Origin: Gymnogyps californianus
Lineage: Eukaryota; Chordata; Aves; Accipitriformes; Cathartidae
DNA: 64,000 bases
Direction: 5' to 3'
Assembly (NCBI RefSeq): GCF_018139145.2
Contig: NC_059481.1
Coordinates: 9,226,368 to 9,290,367, forward strand
This document shows, piece after piece, positions 40,424 through 53,486 of this stretch; within the stretch, counting starts at the first letter, position 1, and each line of letters starts with the position of its first letter. The translations under genes and the position numbers were made by a program. The notes beneath the pieces were generated by a model. The model saw only the letters and a list, made by a program, of their open reading frames with translations, did not search any database and was not told the origin of the DNA.

Positions 40424-43400
40424 TCTTGTTTTATAATATGTATGTAGCACACTGTATCTAAAAGACAGACGTATTGTATTTGTCTTAATGGAAGTGCCTC
40501 CTGCAGCAGAAACACTTGCTATGTATTGTGGCATTTTTTAAAAAGTTTGCTGTACCTGTTGCTCATTCTTCAGCAGGGAAAAGGCAGTCTTACCAATTTT
40601 AAACGAATCTCTGAAGGTGATGGGCTATCAAAGAGCCAGTATTAAAATTTGAATTTTATAGTGTTTCCCATTCAACATTTCTTATTGTAGCAAATAAAGA
40701 AGTGGTTAATAGCCAGCCAGCAATGACCGCTATGGTTGAGGCTTTGTGAAGGTTTTAAGTCGAGCTTGTTAGTAGGCCTTCCATACTTTGTATTGCTTGT
40801 TACTTCTTAGTAGATGATCCTTACTGACCTTTGTTGTTCAAGTCTGAAATGCAGGGTGCCTGCAGATAGGTAGGTGGTGGGGAGTGGGTACAAGTGAACC
40901 AGGTGACACGCAGGTGCCTCATCATTGTGTAGCTGTCTTGAGCACTGCTCAGTGGTGAACTGTGGGAAATCTCTGTAGCACTGGTGCCATTGACATCTCT
41001 AGTAAAAACGCAGAGATAGGAAAAACTAACAGGAATGATCAAGGAAAAAGAAAGATGCACTAAATTTTTTATTTAAGAGAAATAAATCTATGTAGTTATT
41101 TTATCCATTAATATTCATGACATACTTGATACTTTAGTTCTCACTTCAATGTTTTTACATTAGGTAAAATTCATGCGAAGAGTTTTTGAGCACTGAGATT
41201 TAATCTAGACAGAACACCCTATTTTAAAGTGATAGGTACTGTTTAATTATTTATCAATGCTAGAGAAGGAACGTGATATTTCCCCTCTTTTTTTTTAAAT
41301 AAAAGAGCTGCTGGAGCTCATTAAAATACTATTTTTAAAGATTCATTTTTTAAGTTTGCTCTTTCCTAACCTAGTGGAGGGTGTAGGAAGATGTTCTTTT
41401 CTCTGTATTTCAGTAGGTTGAGCCTTTCTGTCTTTCTTGCTTGCTCTCTTTCTCAAACAAAAGATGATTAAAATATTAGAAAATGTGGTTGATCTAAAAA
41501 TATGTCATATAGAGCCATAATACTGCCAGGCACTTTACAGATACACAGTAAGACATTTGATCTTTCTTTTGGTAAAACTACTTTTTAAAGTACTTACTGG
41601 TTTAAAAGCCTGAATTCCATTTTCATAAGTGATTTGACAGGACTGGTGAATCTAATTTTTTTTAGAAGTCCTTAGCTGCCCCTCTGGAAAATGAGATTTA
41701 GACTTCTGCCTCACTAGTTCACTTGAACCAAAAAAGGCCTTTTGTTTTATCAGCATGGCATGGATCTCTCTTAACGGTCAAAAGAGAGGGGTACTTAACT
41801 GGCCGTGGCCCTGATGCTAGAAAGAGGACTCGCAGAGGCAAGCTTTGACAAAAGAAGTGGGGCACCGAGGATGCTACAATACCATCGTTTAAGCTTAGTA
41901 GAAAATTGATTATTTCTCCTGTGAACTGACACTTACAAAACAGAAAACATTTTCCTCTCTTGCATTACTTCTTTGAAGGAGCGGTCATGAATTTATGAAG
42001 GGGGAGGCACAATAAGCCCCCCTAGATTTACTTAAGGGGAAGATGCTCAGATTTTTTGGGTGATTAGTGGTTTTTTGTTTAAGTGTCTTGGTGGTCGTCT
42101 GTTTCTTCAGTTTTTGCTAATGACTTGAGATCCCAGTACTGGTCAGTTTTTTTGGCAGTGCTGGTTCAACTTGTGCTGCTGCATTGGCACGTGAAGTGCT
42201 GGTGTACCACGGCTTCTCTTGCTCTTGACCCAATTCATCACCAGTCTATGGCCTCTTCTGCAGGGACAAACAGTTGTGCCAAGCTGTAGCACCTTATGGG
42301 GGCCTGATTTCACTGTGCTTGCATCAGAAGTTTTGCCACTTTGTCAGGATCAAACTTGGAGAGTTCAGATCCCTCCTCGAAGCACATGGATGTGCGATAG
42401 TGTGGTTTGCTTAGTTTATGACCAAGTGACCCTTTTAAGTTTTGTTAAGAAAATGGAGAGGAGACTAAAAACTGCATGGTAGCCTTTTGCTTGTTATCTT
42501 GCCAGGTGTCTGTCAGTAAGGCTTGAACCATTTTTCTTGTAGACTAAAGTTGCTGAAGGCAGGGCTTGAGTTCTGTACCTGCCTGTGGCCTTTTGCCAGA
42601 GATGTGCTGAACATCCTCTCACCTTGGTGACTTCACTGGGTCTGAGAGACACTCGGCACCTCTGTTTTTTTCCTGACCCTGTGTGAAGTGCCAGCACTAC
42701 TGTGAATAGGTGACACCTACCTTTTGATGGAGGTTGATGGGGGAGGACGTGAGCACCGGCGCTGCGGGGGGAAGCTGCACACGTGCTGCAGCAGCCCCTG
42801 CATTTGCGTGACGTGCTGGCCTCACCTCCAGGTCGCTAACACTGAGACTGAGATGGGCTTGGGGGAAATAAGTTTTTACCTAACTTCACTAGTTTTTTAA
42901 GAACATTTCTCAGAAAAGCAAGAGTAGATTTAAAGCTGATGCGTTCTAAATTATGCAGCCATCACCAAAGGTTTTTAAAAGTGCGTTTAAAATTATTTAT
43001 AAATACAAGCATTACATTGGGCCTAACGTGACTTAATTAGCGAAAATACTCTATAATCAGTGGATTTAAAGCAAATATATGTTTACTTTAAGAAGTGTTC
43101 AATTCGATAAGGATTGTTTCAAGTAAAATCCAAGGCACAGGCACAGCTTTGTACGTTGGTATGTATTATTTTAGAAGTGTTTGTGTGTTGGTGTTATAAT
43201 TAATAATGTTAGGTCCCTGTACTTAGTGCTAGTTAGTTCTTTACTATACATTGAGACAGAGCACTACTGCACACCAAAGTATGCAATACCCAAAGGAAAA
43301 TTCTGTGATTCTAACAAATGGAAGCCTGTCCGTGTCAGATACTCCAAAACTAAGAATTTGAGACAGTTCTGACCCCTTGTTTACATTATCGGCTTCCTAC

Positions 43401-44430
43401 TAACACGAGAAATAAATTATTTTGATAGCAGTTTTTGCTAAAGTATACGAACTAGTGAATTTGTACCCTGTGTACAGTATTGCAGCAAACACTTTAAATT
43501 TGGTTGGTTGGTTAGTCCAGCAAACTTTCTGGGTTCATATATTGCACTAAAATTCTGTTGAACCTGTGGCAGGCACATTCCTTAGGATAAATACAACAAA
43601 TATGGCCCACAGATTAAAAAAAAAAAAGCAAAACAAAAAAAATTTTTAATGTGTTTCATTATTAAAAGGCAAAATGTCATTAAAAGTGACAGGTGAAATT
43701 GTCTTATGTAGCAATGTGCATTGATCTCAATGAGATATTTCTATTTCTTATTCTCTTACATGAGAATATTACAGCAGGAAAAATTAAGTTTAGTTTGCTT
43801 CACCATGTTAATACATGATCACAAAATGTGCATGAGTGTTAATGACTTAATCTTGTACAGTACTAGATATATTCCTGTAACCACTTTTATTTTTTTTATT
43901 CTTTTGCTGTATTGAAACTGGTTCAGTGTTAACCAGGTGAGCATAGTTATTCACAAGTTATTTACTTTTTTATGTTAACTAATTCAGCTTAGTTATTGTT
44001 GAATATGTTCCTTTCTTGGATTATTTTTTATTGTTCTGGTGTTGAAAACATTTTTGCATCATTTTATCATGATAAGAATTCATGAAGTAAATAATTTGCA
44101 AATAATTGCAATAAGCACTGACTTCTGAACTGAAAAGAAGGAAAGCGTTTCTTGTGCAGTGCATCTGAGGTTCATATAATAGTCTTGTACTATACTGTGC
44201 TTTATTTACTGCACCGTAAGGAAAGAAAAATCCCTGTTCCACGTTTTCATTTAGTGCAGGAAATCCAGTTTCTCCCCTCTTTCCCAGTGTTCTGTTGTCT
44301 GTTGTACTGCTGAAACTACAGTAGTTGAATATTGCAGTAGCATTTCAGTTATTTTTTTTATTGAAAGTGCTCAAAAATTGTTTTTTAAATGTTTTCAAAA
44401 ACAATAAAAACATTTTATATTAAAATTACT
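40424..44430 (+). other. RFX7: RFX7 3' UTR (end inferred)
   Basis: After the stop codon the sequence is AT-rich, with many ATTTA pentamers and no coding match. AATAAA hexamers occur at 40693, 41081, 41298, 43411 and 44403. The last sits in a run ending ACAATAAAAACATTTTATAT and is followed by a T/G-rich stretch, so I place the distal end near 44,425-44,430. Shorter mRNAs from the earlier signals are possible. RFX7 is known for a long 3' UTR in mammals, but the end point is inferred from sequence only. Confidence 0.65.
44403..44408 (+). terminator. RFX7: Probable distal poly(A) signal of RFX7
   Basis: This is a canonical AATAAA in a very AT-rich context, with a T-rich downstream element (GGAGTTTTTTCTTC) about 25-35 bases on. 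It is the last AATAAA before the sequence loses its UTR-like AT-rich character. Earlier hexamers at 40693, 41081, 41298 and 43411 are alternatives. Confidence 0.55.
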
Positions 44431-47400
44431 TCTGGAGTTTTTTCTTCATAAGGAAAACGTGCATTCAGATTGACCTGAAATCCAGAGCTTTCTAGTTTGT
44501 GCGAAGACAGATCACAGCTGCCCAGCTGTACTGGCTTGCTGCAGTTGCTGAGCCCAGTTATACACTTAAAGCTGAGCATGAAGGTGAATCTTCCTAGCTG
44601 GGATACCTTGATCAGTCTATGCTCTCAGAGTAATCTCTTGAGAGAAGTTAGCCTTCTGACCATTCACTTTACCTTTATATTCCATTTCTGTAGGTATCCC
44701 TTTTAAGTGGAAAGTACTTGTGTGGTGATACTATTACGTTTCGGGGATAAAAACAGCTGCAGCTTACAGTTGAACCTGACAGTTCAGACTTGCCATCAAA
44801 CATTAAAATAATATTTTGGCTGAGGCTGTACTTCAGAACGTGGTGGCGATAGTCATGCTGGTTAGAGTTGTCATCACGTGCAGCTCCTCTGTGCTGCATT
44901 CATCCCAGTGTGGCTGCTGGTCTAAGTGTTCATGTCTGGGCGGTGGCTCTTGCAGTTGTGGCATACAACATCCCATTGCTGGTGTAGCCATCCACAGTGG
45001 CGGTGCTTGGCTGGTTTTGCTTTTCAGCACTAGTAAAGCACTCTTACAAGATAGTTATATGTTATCTTGCTGCCCTCCTCCCCCTCTTACAAATGGCATG
45101 AATTAAGCTTGGACAAGGAGAGAAAATACAAGAAAAATGTATAGTGAGGCTTACAAATGATGGAATAACTCTGGGAAGCAATTCCAAACTTAAGAAATGA
45201 GCAGCGACCTGACTGTACGCTTAAGATGTTTCTGAATAATGCTTATAAGGGAGTGCAACAAAACTGGCAAACTTAGTGGTTCATGTAAAACTTTTAATCT
45301 GCATAGTGTTTCTCATAGTCACCTGTAATCATCCAGACCAGAAGACCATTACACATTGAGTTAGTGATCCACATAACAGTTAACAACCTGAATATGCCCA
45401 GACCTGTGCTGCACTGTGCTGTCCCTGTGTTGTGCTGTGCTTATCACCCGGCTGCAGGGTAAACTTGGCCAGGTAACCATAACAGAGGGGCCTGCAGGCA
45501 GCTCCCACTCGGTGCCGGCGATGACGCCACCTGTGTGTCCTTGCCTTTATCTGAAAGTGCAGCAAGAAGTTCTCATGTGAACATCCTTTCTGCTTGACAG
45601 TAGAAGTGATGAACAGAGTTGTTTTCTGGTAAGAAAATCCTATAATAGCTCAAATGACCAAAATGGGGTGACCCTTCCATGGGCAGGATCTGCATGCGGA
45701 TCAGAGGCCTGTTCAGTGCTGCATAGCTTGGGGATCTGAAGAGATGTAAGACCATCTATACTGCCCTCTCTTTCTTTATAGTGCTAGCTCTAGCAAATGG
45801 CATTTCAAGCAATACTTCACAGAATCTGAGCGCCTTTGTTACTGTTACTGTAACAAACCAGCACCTCCTAGTGCATAATTAACATTACCTAATAAAATTG
45901 CAAATCTTTTAGTCTCTTTTGCTTTTCCTGCTCAACTTGTTAAAAAAAGAAAAAAGGGTAAAATACAAACTAAGCAAGGCCAGATGAATTAAGTCAAAAG
46001 TGAACTGAGGACATGCAGAAATTTGCTTAGAAAACATACAGTGCTACGAAGACAGCAGTTTCATTCTGCAGATTGCAGTGTTTAAATACCCAAAATAGAA
46101 GAGCACCTTGATATAATGCAGAATATATAACCAAGTGATTTTAGTTCCTGATAGATCATAACATTTCTGCTATGTGCACTGAATATGTAGGAGATACCCT
46201 ACTAGTGATGTGAACACTTGAGATGTGTTGCCTTGGAACATTTGCGTATCTATTCTCCAACAGCTTTGTCGTGGCTCCTCCTGAGTCTGTTCTTCCTGGG
46301 CCTGCCTACCCGTTTTCTGTATCTGATAATGCCTCAGCTCTGCAATCATTAAAAAGGTCCATTTTTGTCCCTGGGGCTCATCTTTCCTCTTGTCAGCTTC
46401 CTTTTAATAAACTGCTTTTATATGGATGACAGTAAGTTATGTATCATTAGAACTTTGCGTATCCACACTACCTAATTAGATGATGCCTAATAGAATCAAA
46501 TTTTCAGTGGATCTCAAACTGCTGTTTCAAATAATGTTCAAATGATGTTAGCAGTATGCCACTGATCTGGAGCATACTCTGTTGCATATGTGGGATTTTT
46601 CTGACACAAGAGTTAAAATTGTACTGGAAAAATTGGCCCAAGGATGGAAATGAGTCTCAGGAGCTTGTGAGAAGGTTCCAGTTTAAGCTACCTACACATA
46701 CAAGTAGCCATTTTTGGTAGAAATATTTTTAAAGTAGTATAGAAATTACACCAAATAATCTAAACTTGTTTTTAAAGCCTTCATGTATCTTAAAGGTAGG
46801 AAAAAGGAGATGCATAGGAAGTTGAAAATACATCTCCATTTATTCAGGAGTTGATAGCCTTATGTCCAGTTATTAACTTCGTGCTAGTGGATTTTTGCGA
46901 AGACTAAACTGAACAGGGCGTTACCTGGCTGCTGCTGGGTCTGAGTCCAACTGTAGCCTCAGGTTTTCTGAGCATCAGGTGGAGGAGGGTGGCTAGTAGG
47001 AATCAAGAGAAGTGGTCCCTGCAGCCTTCCTCAGGTAGCTGACCTACCCATCGCTACGAATCTGTGCTTCTTCACGTGCTTACTTTAGAGAGCTATTGGG
47101 CTCCCTCTTCTCAAATATTCTTCGTTTTTTAGTATGGATGAGAAAACACAGCTGTATAACTGTATTACATCATGAACTAACTGATTAGGACTCACTCATC
47201 TCCTTTCTCTATCAAAAATACCCTTGAGAGTTTGATCTGCCTGCTCCATATCAGCACTTCAACAGGACACTTGTTCCAAGGGCTGTGATAATCAGTTCCC
47301 AGAGAGATCAAGCCCAATTCCTCCTTGCTCTGAGACAAGAAGAGGCATTTTGAAATGTGCTGTTTAAAAAGCTGTGTATAAGCAATGATTATTTCTCACT

Positions 47401-50400
47401 GGAACAAAATGCTATTTGATTCTCTTTCAAACTGCTTTGAAAATCAGAACAATCTCTCCTGCTATGTATGTACAGATGAGAGGGGAAACGAAGCGCCCAC
47501 ATCCAAGAGACCCCCCTCAGAGGTTCTTGTGCCAATGGCATAACTAAAATCTGCTCTGACGAAGTTTAATTGTGGAAAGCAAAACTAATGCTGGGGCCTA
47601 AAATGGCTGCCTCTGCAAGAGCAAAATAGGAGACCTCAGCGCTTCCTAATAAGGAATTGTTGAAGACCTGTTATGCTGCACATAACTTTAGAATCATTTT
47701 GCTGCTTTAGGAATTATCTGAAGTTGCATTTTTTTATAAATAACATTTACAAAAGGTAGCTATGTAATACAGGAGGATATTTGCATTTCCCTTTGTTTGG
47801 CAGAGGGAATAGTCTTCTCACTAATAGGTATCCTTTTACAGCATGCACAAAGCCCTACATCCTTGTCAGACGTCCTGGTTTTTAGGAGTACTTTCTTGTG
47901 GGATTACTTTCTATGCCAGTCAGACCTGAAGATGTGTGGACACTTCTTGGATGGTGTGCTATTACGTCTAGTTTGGCCTTATTGGTAATTAATTCCCAGT
48001 GGCAACACTTTCAAGTTCATTGGAAGCCAATCAGTGGGCCAAGGACAACACATTGAAAATCTGAGTACTCAAAAGTAATTGAACACTAAAAAAACCTCAG
48101 AAGTAATTAAAACCAACTTAAAATGGCAATTACTTACTATTCCCATTTTCCTAATGGAATAAGGGAGAAACACTATGAGAAGGAGCATCTTGTGTGAAAA
48201 TGAGAGGCGTAAAGATGGGAGTGCACGAGTGCTGCTCAGTCACCCGCCAAGTCAGAACAGTAGCTTCCTCTGGTCTTAGTGATGTTTTAGGCACTGGCAA
48301 AGAGCATATAGCATGTACTACTTCATACACATACGGAGAATGATAATCTCAAGGTATTTAAAGAAGAAAAGCCCAAAAACCTCATCCTTGGAAAGATCTT
48401 ACTTCTGTAACATTGCGATGGGTTGAGCTGTTAGCAGAAATATCCACAATGACTGTGTTAACCATGGGATCACTGCTGGTCAATTAAGCTGGGAACAGCG
48501 TGACAGCAGTTGACTGGAGCTCAGCACCTCCAGGTTTCTGTTCTGGCAGCTCTCCTCCCCCTCAAGCTGAAAATAGGGAGAGAAAGATGACATCTGAGCG
48601 GTGGTGATTCAGACAAGTGTTTATCGCTTCATTCAAATGCATATGCACAAAATGAGTGTGACTTTCCGCCTCCGCCACAGTTGCGCTTCTTACTATGCAG
48701 GTTTGCTCATCAAGCTAGAGATATTTCCAAAGAAATTGCTTGTAAACTGTTATACTAGTCACAGAAATTAGGAAAAACATTTCTTACATCTTTCCCTTCT
48801 CACAGCCTCTTCCTGTGAGAGCTGGAGATCTCAGCAGCTTTCCTGAGGGACAGGGATCTCTGCAGGGGGATGGAGGGAGCTAGCCCAGGGCAGGCGTTAG
48901 TGCCTTGGGAACACAGACCCACGCTTCAAGAGCAGTGTTCAATTTTGTCTGCAGGCTGCCCTGAAAAGGAGCTACTCGAGTGGAGAATTTCTGATTTACA
49001 TCTTGTCTGTCCCTGGGTGATGGTCACGCCTTGCTGTCATCCTGCAGGGACAAGTAGGGCTGCAGGGTTTGAGACAGCTGGAGGCAGCGACTTGGCAGCA
49101 GGCAGCACAGAAAGCGACGTGTCCAAACAGAAGATACGTTGCTTTTAAGGGAAAGAAGAAAAGTTGAGGAAAACAGAACCAGTGACTTTGGAGAACTGAG
49201 AATGAAAAGGAGCAGTAAGGGGCTGGTGAAAACCTGAGCGTGAGTTAATGGCAGTCTAGTTGCAATGCAATGCAGAGACAACAGTCGGTCTGAGGTGACT
49301 TCTACCAAACTAAAGTTCTTGCTTACAAAATTTAAGCTTTCATCTTTGTATCAATTTTGCATCTTGTTATTGCATCTAGTATTAAGTGCTGGGATCTAGC
49401 ACGTATTTGCACGTAACTAGAGCCAAGAAGAGTGTTGAGTCTTGGGCTCTTAACTGTATCTCTGGCATTAGTCTCATTAGTGAGTCATTGTCATGGTAGT
49501 AGAGAAATTGAGATTACTAGGCTATCAATAGGTATTTACTTCTCTTAGTCATAGCAATGTCTCACCAGCAATATAAATTTTTTCTATTAATTCCCTCTCG
49601 TATGTAGTTTTCCGTTTACCTGCCACTATGACGTTGTGAGTGGTTCATCACAACATTTTCTATTGTATGACTCAGTAGAACAAAAGACAATAAGACAAAA
49701 ATCTGTATGTGTCATTTGCATCCAGATTTTTTGTTTAATTGCGGTTAAAATGACTTCTGATTCCTTTGGTTTAAAGGAAGAGCAATGAAGATAATTTATC
49801 CAATTTGATTTAAAATCCTCTGTAGCAAAAGTGTATCCTATATTTAATAAGATAAAATATACTTTGATGTCACTTGAAGTCCTAGCTTTTGTAACTTAAC
49901 CATGACTATAGTTAGTATATATTGTTAAGCTAAAGATTATTTTATTATGATATCCCTTTGGAATTCTGAAACAAATCTCCTTTTCCCATATTATTTCCTC
50001 CTTTAAGAACAAACAGTGTTTTGTTTTTTTCAAAGCAGTTCTGTATTAGAGTGCATGGATTCTCTTCAGCTTATAAAAACATTTACAATAAGGAAAGATG
50101 CAAACCAAATATTGTAAATGTATATAAAATTCAGACCACAAATTGGGTCTATTGAGCTGAACGCCATCATCTAAGAGATGGAAAATATTTTTAAAGTTTG
50201 AGATTTTTCGATCTGTCATGGGATTGAAGGTTAATTTAGATGGGAAGAAAAGTCAAACTTCTTTGTTACCAGATGAGAATTCACTATTGGGATGGAGTAA
50301 TGAGATAAAATATTAATATGTTTTTAATGGTCTTGATATACAGTTAAAGTGTTCCATTGCACTCAGATGATCCAAATGCAGGTTATTCTCTGCAACTGAA

Positions 50401-51144
50401 AATCAATTATGTGCAGAAAGAGGAAGAGCTCTCAGAAGAGCTCTCTTCCACTATTAGTCGTAATTGCATAAGACCATAAAATATTAAATGCTGGAGATAT
50501 ATATCTTACATAAGAACTGAATGTTTGTTAACAAACAGATTGTGGTTTATTTTCCCCTGTTTTTAAGTAAAAGAATACTTGAATTTAAAATTCTTCTATT
50601 TTGACTGAATTGCTAGATGTCTTGCTGGAATATTGAAGATAACTATTGATCCCACTGAAAATGCACATAGACCTTATCTTAGCATATGGATGCCTCTGGG
50701 TAACAAACCCAGAAACACAAGCTGCCTTCATAGCAGATCATCTGCTTATGGATTTGGGGTTTGACTGTGTTGTAACTCCTGTTCTGGACAATCAGTGGTC
50801 TTTCCACACAAAAAATGAATCAGTGAGATCTTATTTGGGGCTGCGTTACACTCCGGTACTTAAAAAATATAATATAACAAATTGAGTGTGCTAATGCCCT
50901 GTTGTAAATTTCAAAAGGGCATTATTTCAAATTTCAAAGTTACTGAAGTGACACGTTGCTCAGAATTTAATGTTTGAGTTTTGATGTCTTACAAAAAAGC
51001 CCAATAACTACTGTGTTAATAAAATATTCACAAACAAAACCTTTGTTAACCAGGACTTCAGGATGATTGAGAGTGCTTCTTCTCATAGCCTTCTAGTGTA
51101 CAAAAAACCTGAGACTGAGACTGCGGAAAAACAGACGAGCAGAG

Positions 51145-51278
51145 TTCAGGCAAGTGACAGTAATGTTGTAGTAGGAGATTTATAGGGAGAAATAAACCAG
51201 TATCTTTTATTAGACTAACCAATACAATTTTGAAGAAAAAATATAAGCTTTTGGGGGTCTGATGCTTTCTGTCTGACA
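51145..51278 (-). repeat. Old interspersed repeat, copy 1 (inverted to copy 2)
   Basis: Read on the minus strand it gives CCCCCAAAAGCTTATATTTT, then TTGGTTAGTCTAATAAAAGA, then a CTACTACAACATTACTG string. These blocks align in order with copy 2 at 51,630-51,765. The GTTAGTCTAATAAAAGAT signature resembles an amniote-wide interspersed repeat that I remember but cannot name with certainty. Confidence 0.65.
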
Positions 51279-51629
51279 TGGTTTGTACACTCTAGCAGAG
51301 TGTAAGAGGCAGCACTGCAAAACCAGGTATTCATGCTCAACAGCCACAAACCCACGTGCTTTTTCTAGCAAGCTATAAGAACAATTTACTAATCAACATT
51401 AGGCTCAATCACAGAAACAAGTGCTTCACAAAGTAACTGGACCTGGAAATTGTGCCTGCTGTAACTTAGGCAGGTTTTCGTTGCCTGGCTGTCACCCAGG
51501 AACCTCCCACTTAAATGTGGACAAGCCTCTAAACTCGTGCTGGGAGAGTGCTGTGGGGAACGCTGAGAGAAGGGAACTGGAGAGAAACATTGGGTGTCCA
51601 GAGGCTCAATCCAGAAACAGAAGGGGACT

Positions 51630-51765
51630 GTTTCTTTTGAATTACTCAAAAACTTATCTGGGTCTTTTTTCCAAACTTTATCAGTTGGTCTAATAAAAGA
51701 CATTGTTTCCCCATGTAAATCTACCTGTTCATATTCACAGACGATCATGACTATGAACACACTTG
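51630..51765 (+). repeat. Old interspersed repeat, copy 2
   Basis: CTCAAAAACTTATCTGGGTC, then CAGTTGGTCTAATAAAAGAC, then CAGACGATCATGACTATGAA. It matches the reverse complement of copy 1 over about 70 bases with moderate divergence, so the two copies face each other across about 350 bases. Confidence 0.65.
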
Positions 51766-53235
51766 CCCGAATGGCACTTTGGCTGTTTCTCAGACACTCA
51801 CCTAATTTTTCATAGGCAATACCCTACATTTATTTTGGGACATGCACAAACTTTTGTTGCTGTTGAGAGTGCCTTTCCTCGGAGCCTCCTGCTAGCCCTG
51901 GGAAGAGAGCGCAAGTGTGTGTGATAACGGGCACAGGCTTGCCTGGCTTGCCTGAACCCTGCTGTGGAGGTGCTAGTTACCTGGGTGTTTCGTGGTCTGC
52001 TTGGGCCACAGTCCAAAGAGCTGAGCCTAGGTCTGTGTTTGTTTTGGAAAGGGTAAAGTTTCTCATTGGATGATGAGAGAAGTAGGTCACTCAGGTCGTG
52101 AGGGGCCAGGTTGGATGAGCTGACAGATGATGAAAGACACTGGTTCCCTGCCAGTACAGGTGCTGCTACATTTGTTCGTTGTCAGCAAACACGTGATTTT
52201 CCACGCGTTCATCCTAAGATGAAGGTACGTTCTCTGCACTCGGAGGCTGTGCAGTGCCTGGAGAAGTTTGGCTCAGGCTTGTAGAAAGGCTTACGGCTAC
52301 AAAGCTAAGACTAAAACACCCTACTTTATTTATAGTTTTTTTAGCACAGCTCTTCCTGTTGTCCTCTGCCAGTTGGGAAGGCCGGTGGGCAGGGAGGGAC
52401 TCCTGAGTGATTCACAGGCAGCCGCTGAAGGCAGGGTGAATTCAAGCCATTTACAGAACCATCATGGAACCAGGTCCTTCCAATGGGAGTGTGGGTGACG
52501 GCTGAGAAGCACCACTGAATGGCGATTTGGGAACAAACTCAAGTATTCAGCTAAAATGTTGTCATACTCCCTTACTAACATGTTGCTATACCGCTTGTAA
52601 GTTTGAACGGGGAGCAGTGCCAGATTTTTCTTTTGAGAAAATCTAAAGTCTTTACAACATTGTTGCTTTGATTTCAGACAAGGCTTTTACAGTTCATCTT
52701 TTTCTCTCCTCTGGCATTCTCCCTGCTTGGGTGTTATGTCAGGTCAGCTCCTTACACAGCGGGGACTTCCTTCCTCCTCCCAGTACCCTGGAAGGCAGCA
52801 CCACCTCGTCCTGGCCGGCAAGGTCCTTTCTGCGCATTGACAATGATTATTTTTTCTTCTCAGTTTTCCCCAAATTTTTGCAATTGCAGAAGGTTCCCTG
52901 GATGTGAGGGGTTTAGGCAAGAGCTCCCACAGCTTGCGCCTGGCCCTCAGAGATGTGGAAAAGACCCCGACGATGTCAACCACAGGGAAAGTTTTTAGAA
53001 AAACGATTTTATTCACCCCATGACCGAGCTAAGCGGTGCCCCTCAAGCAGGGCAGGGGGGAGGCAGGGTGCTGCCTCTGTGCCCCCCGCCGGGGCGGGCG
53101 GCAGGCCGGCCCGAGGCGCGGGGCGCCCTGAGAGGCGGTGGAGCTGAGGGAGGCGGGCCCGCGCCGCCGCGGAGCCGCCCGCGCCCTCGGGCTGCCCGCG
53201 CGGCGCGTGTCTCCGGGCGGAGCGCGGAGCGAGAG

Positions 53236-53293
53236 CCAATCGGGAGGCGCTGCCACCTCCCGGGTGGGCGGTGGCGCGGGCTTCTGCGCCAAT
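53236..53293 (+). promoter_or_regulatory. NEDD4: Two CCAAT boxes, 53 bp apart
   Basis: GAGCCAATCGGGAGG has CCAAT at 53236-53240 and GCGCCAATCGAGCG has CCAAT at 53289-53293. Both are direct copies followed by CG, as in NF-Y sites of TATA-less promoters. They lie about 200-250 bases upstream of the ATG. Confidence 0.7.
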
Positions 53294-53382
53294 CGAGCGA
53301 GGCGAGGGGGCCGGAGAGAGGAGGGGAGCGCGCGCCCGCGCTCGCGGTGCTGCGGGGCGGCCGCCGCTCGCGCGCGCGGCGG

Positions 53383-53408
53383 GCTGTGGGCGGGGCTGTG
53401 GGCGGGGC
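53383..53408 (+). promoter_or_regulatory. NEDD4: Tandem Sp1-type GC boxes (GGGCGGGGC twice)
   Basis: GGGCGGGGC occurs at 53388-53396 and again at 53400-53408 in a 12 bp direct repeat. These sites probably place the core promoter just downstream, about 80-100 bases before the ATG. Confidence 0.7.
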
Positions 53409-53486
53409 GGCGGCGGGCCGCGCGGCGGGGCGGCGGTGGCGGGTAAACACGGCGACGGGGCTGCGGGGAGCGCGCGCTGCTCGGCC

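Larger units (their letters stand above)
44431..53049. other. Intergenic region between RFX7 and NEDD4
   Basis: No exon or RNA gene is recognisable in about 8.6 kb. Open frames are short and look random. It holds an inverted pair of old repeats at 51,145-51,278 and 51,630-51,765, a small palindromic stretch at 50,422-50,449, and an octamer-type ATTTGCAT near 47,779. Confidence 0.75.

Noticed and set aside
47779..47800. ATTTGCAT followed by CTTTGTT as an OCT-SOX composite site
   Set aside because: Spacing and order differ from the usual composite (CTTTGTT directly followed by ATGCAAA), and single motifs like this occur often by chance.
51594..51815. Open frames around the repeat pair as a possible gene
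   Set aside because: They overlap the old interspersed repeat and show no protein family resemblance.
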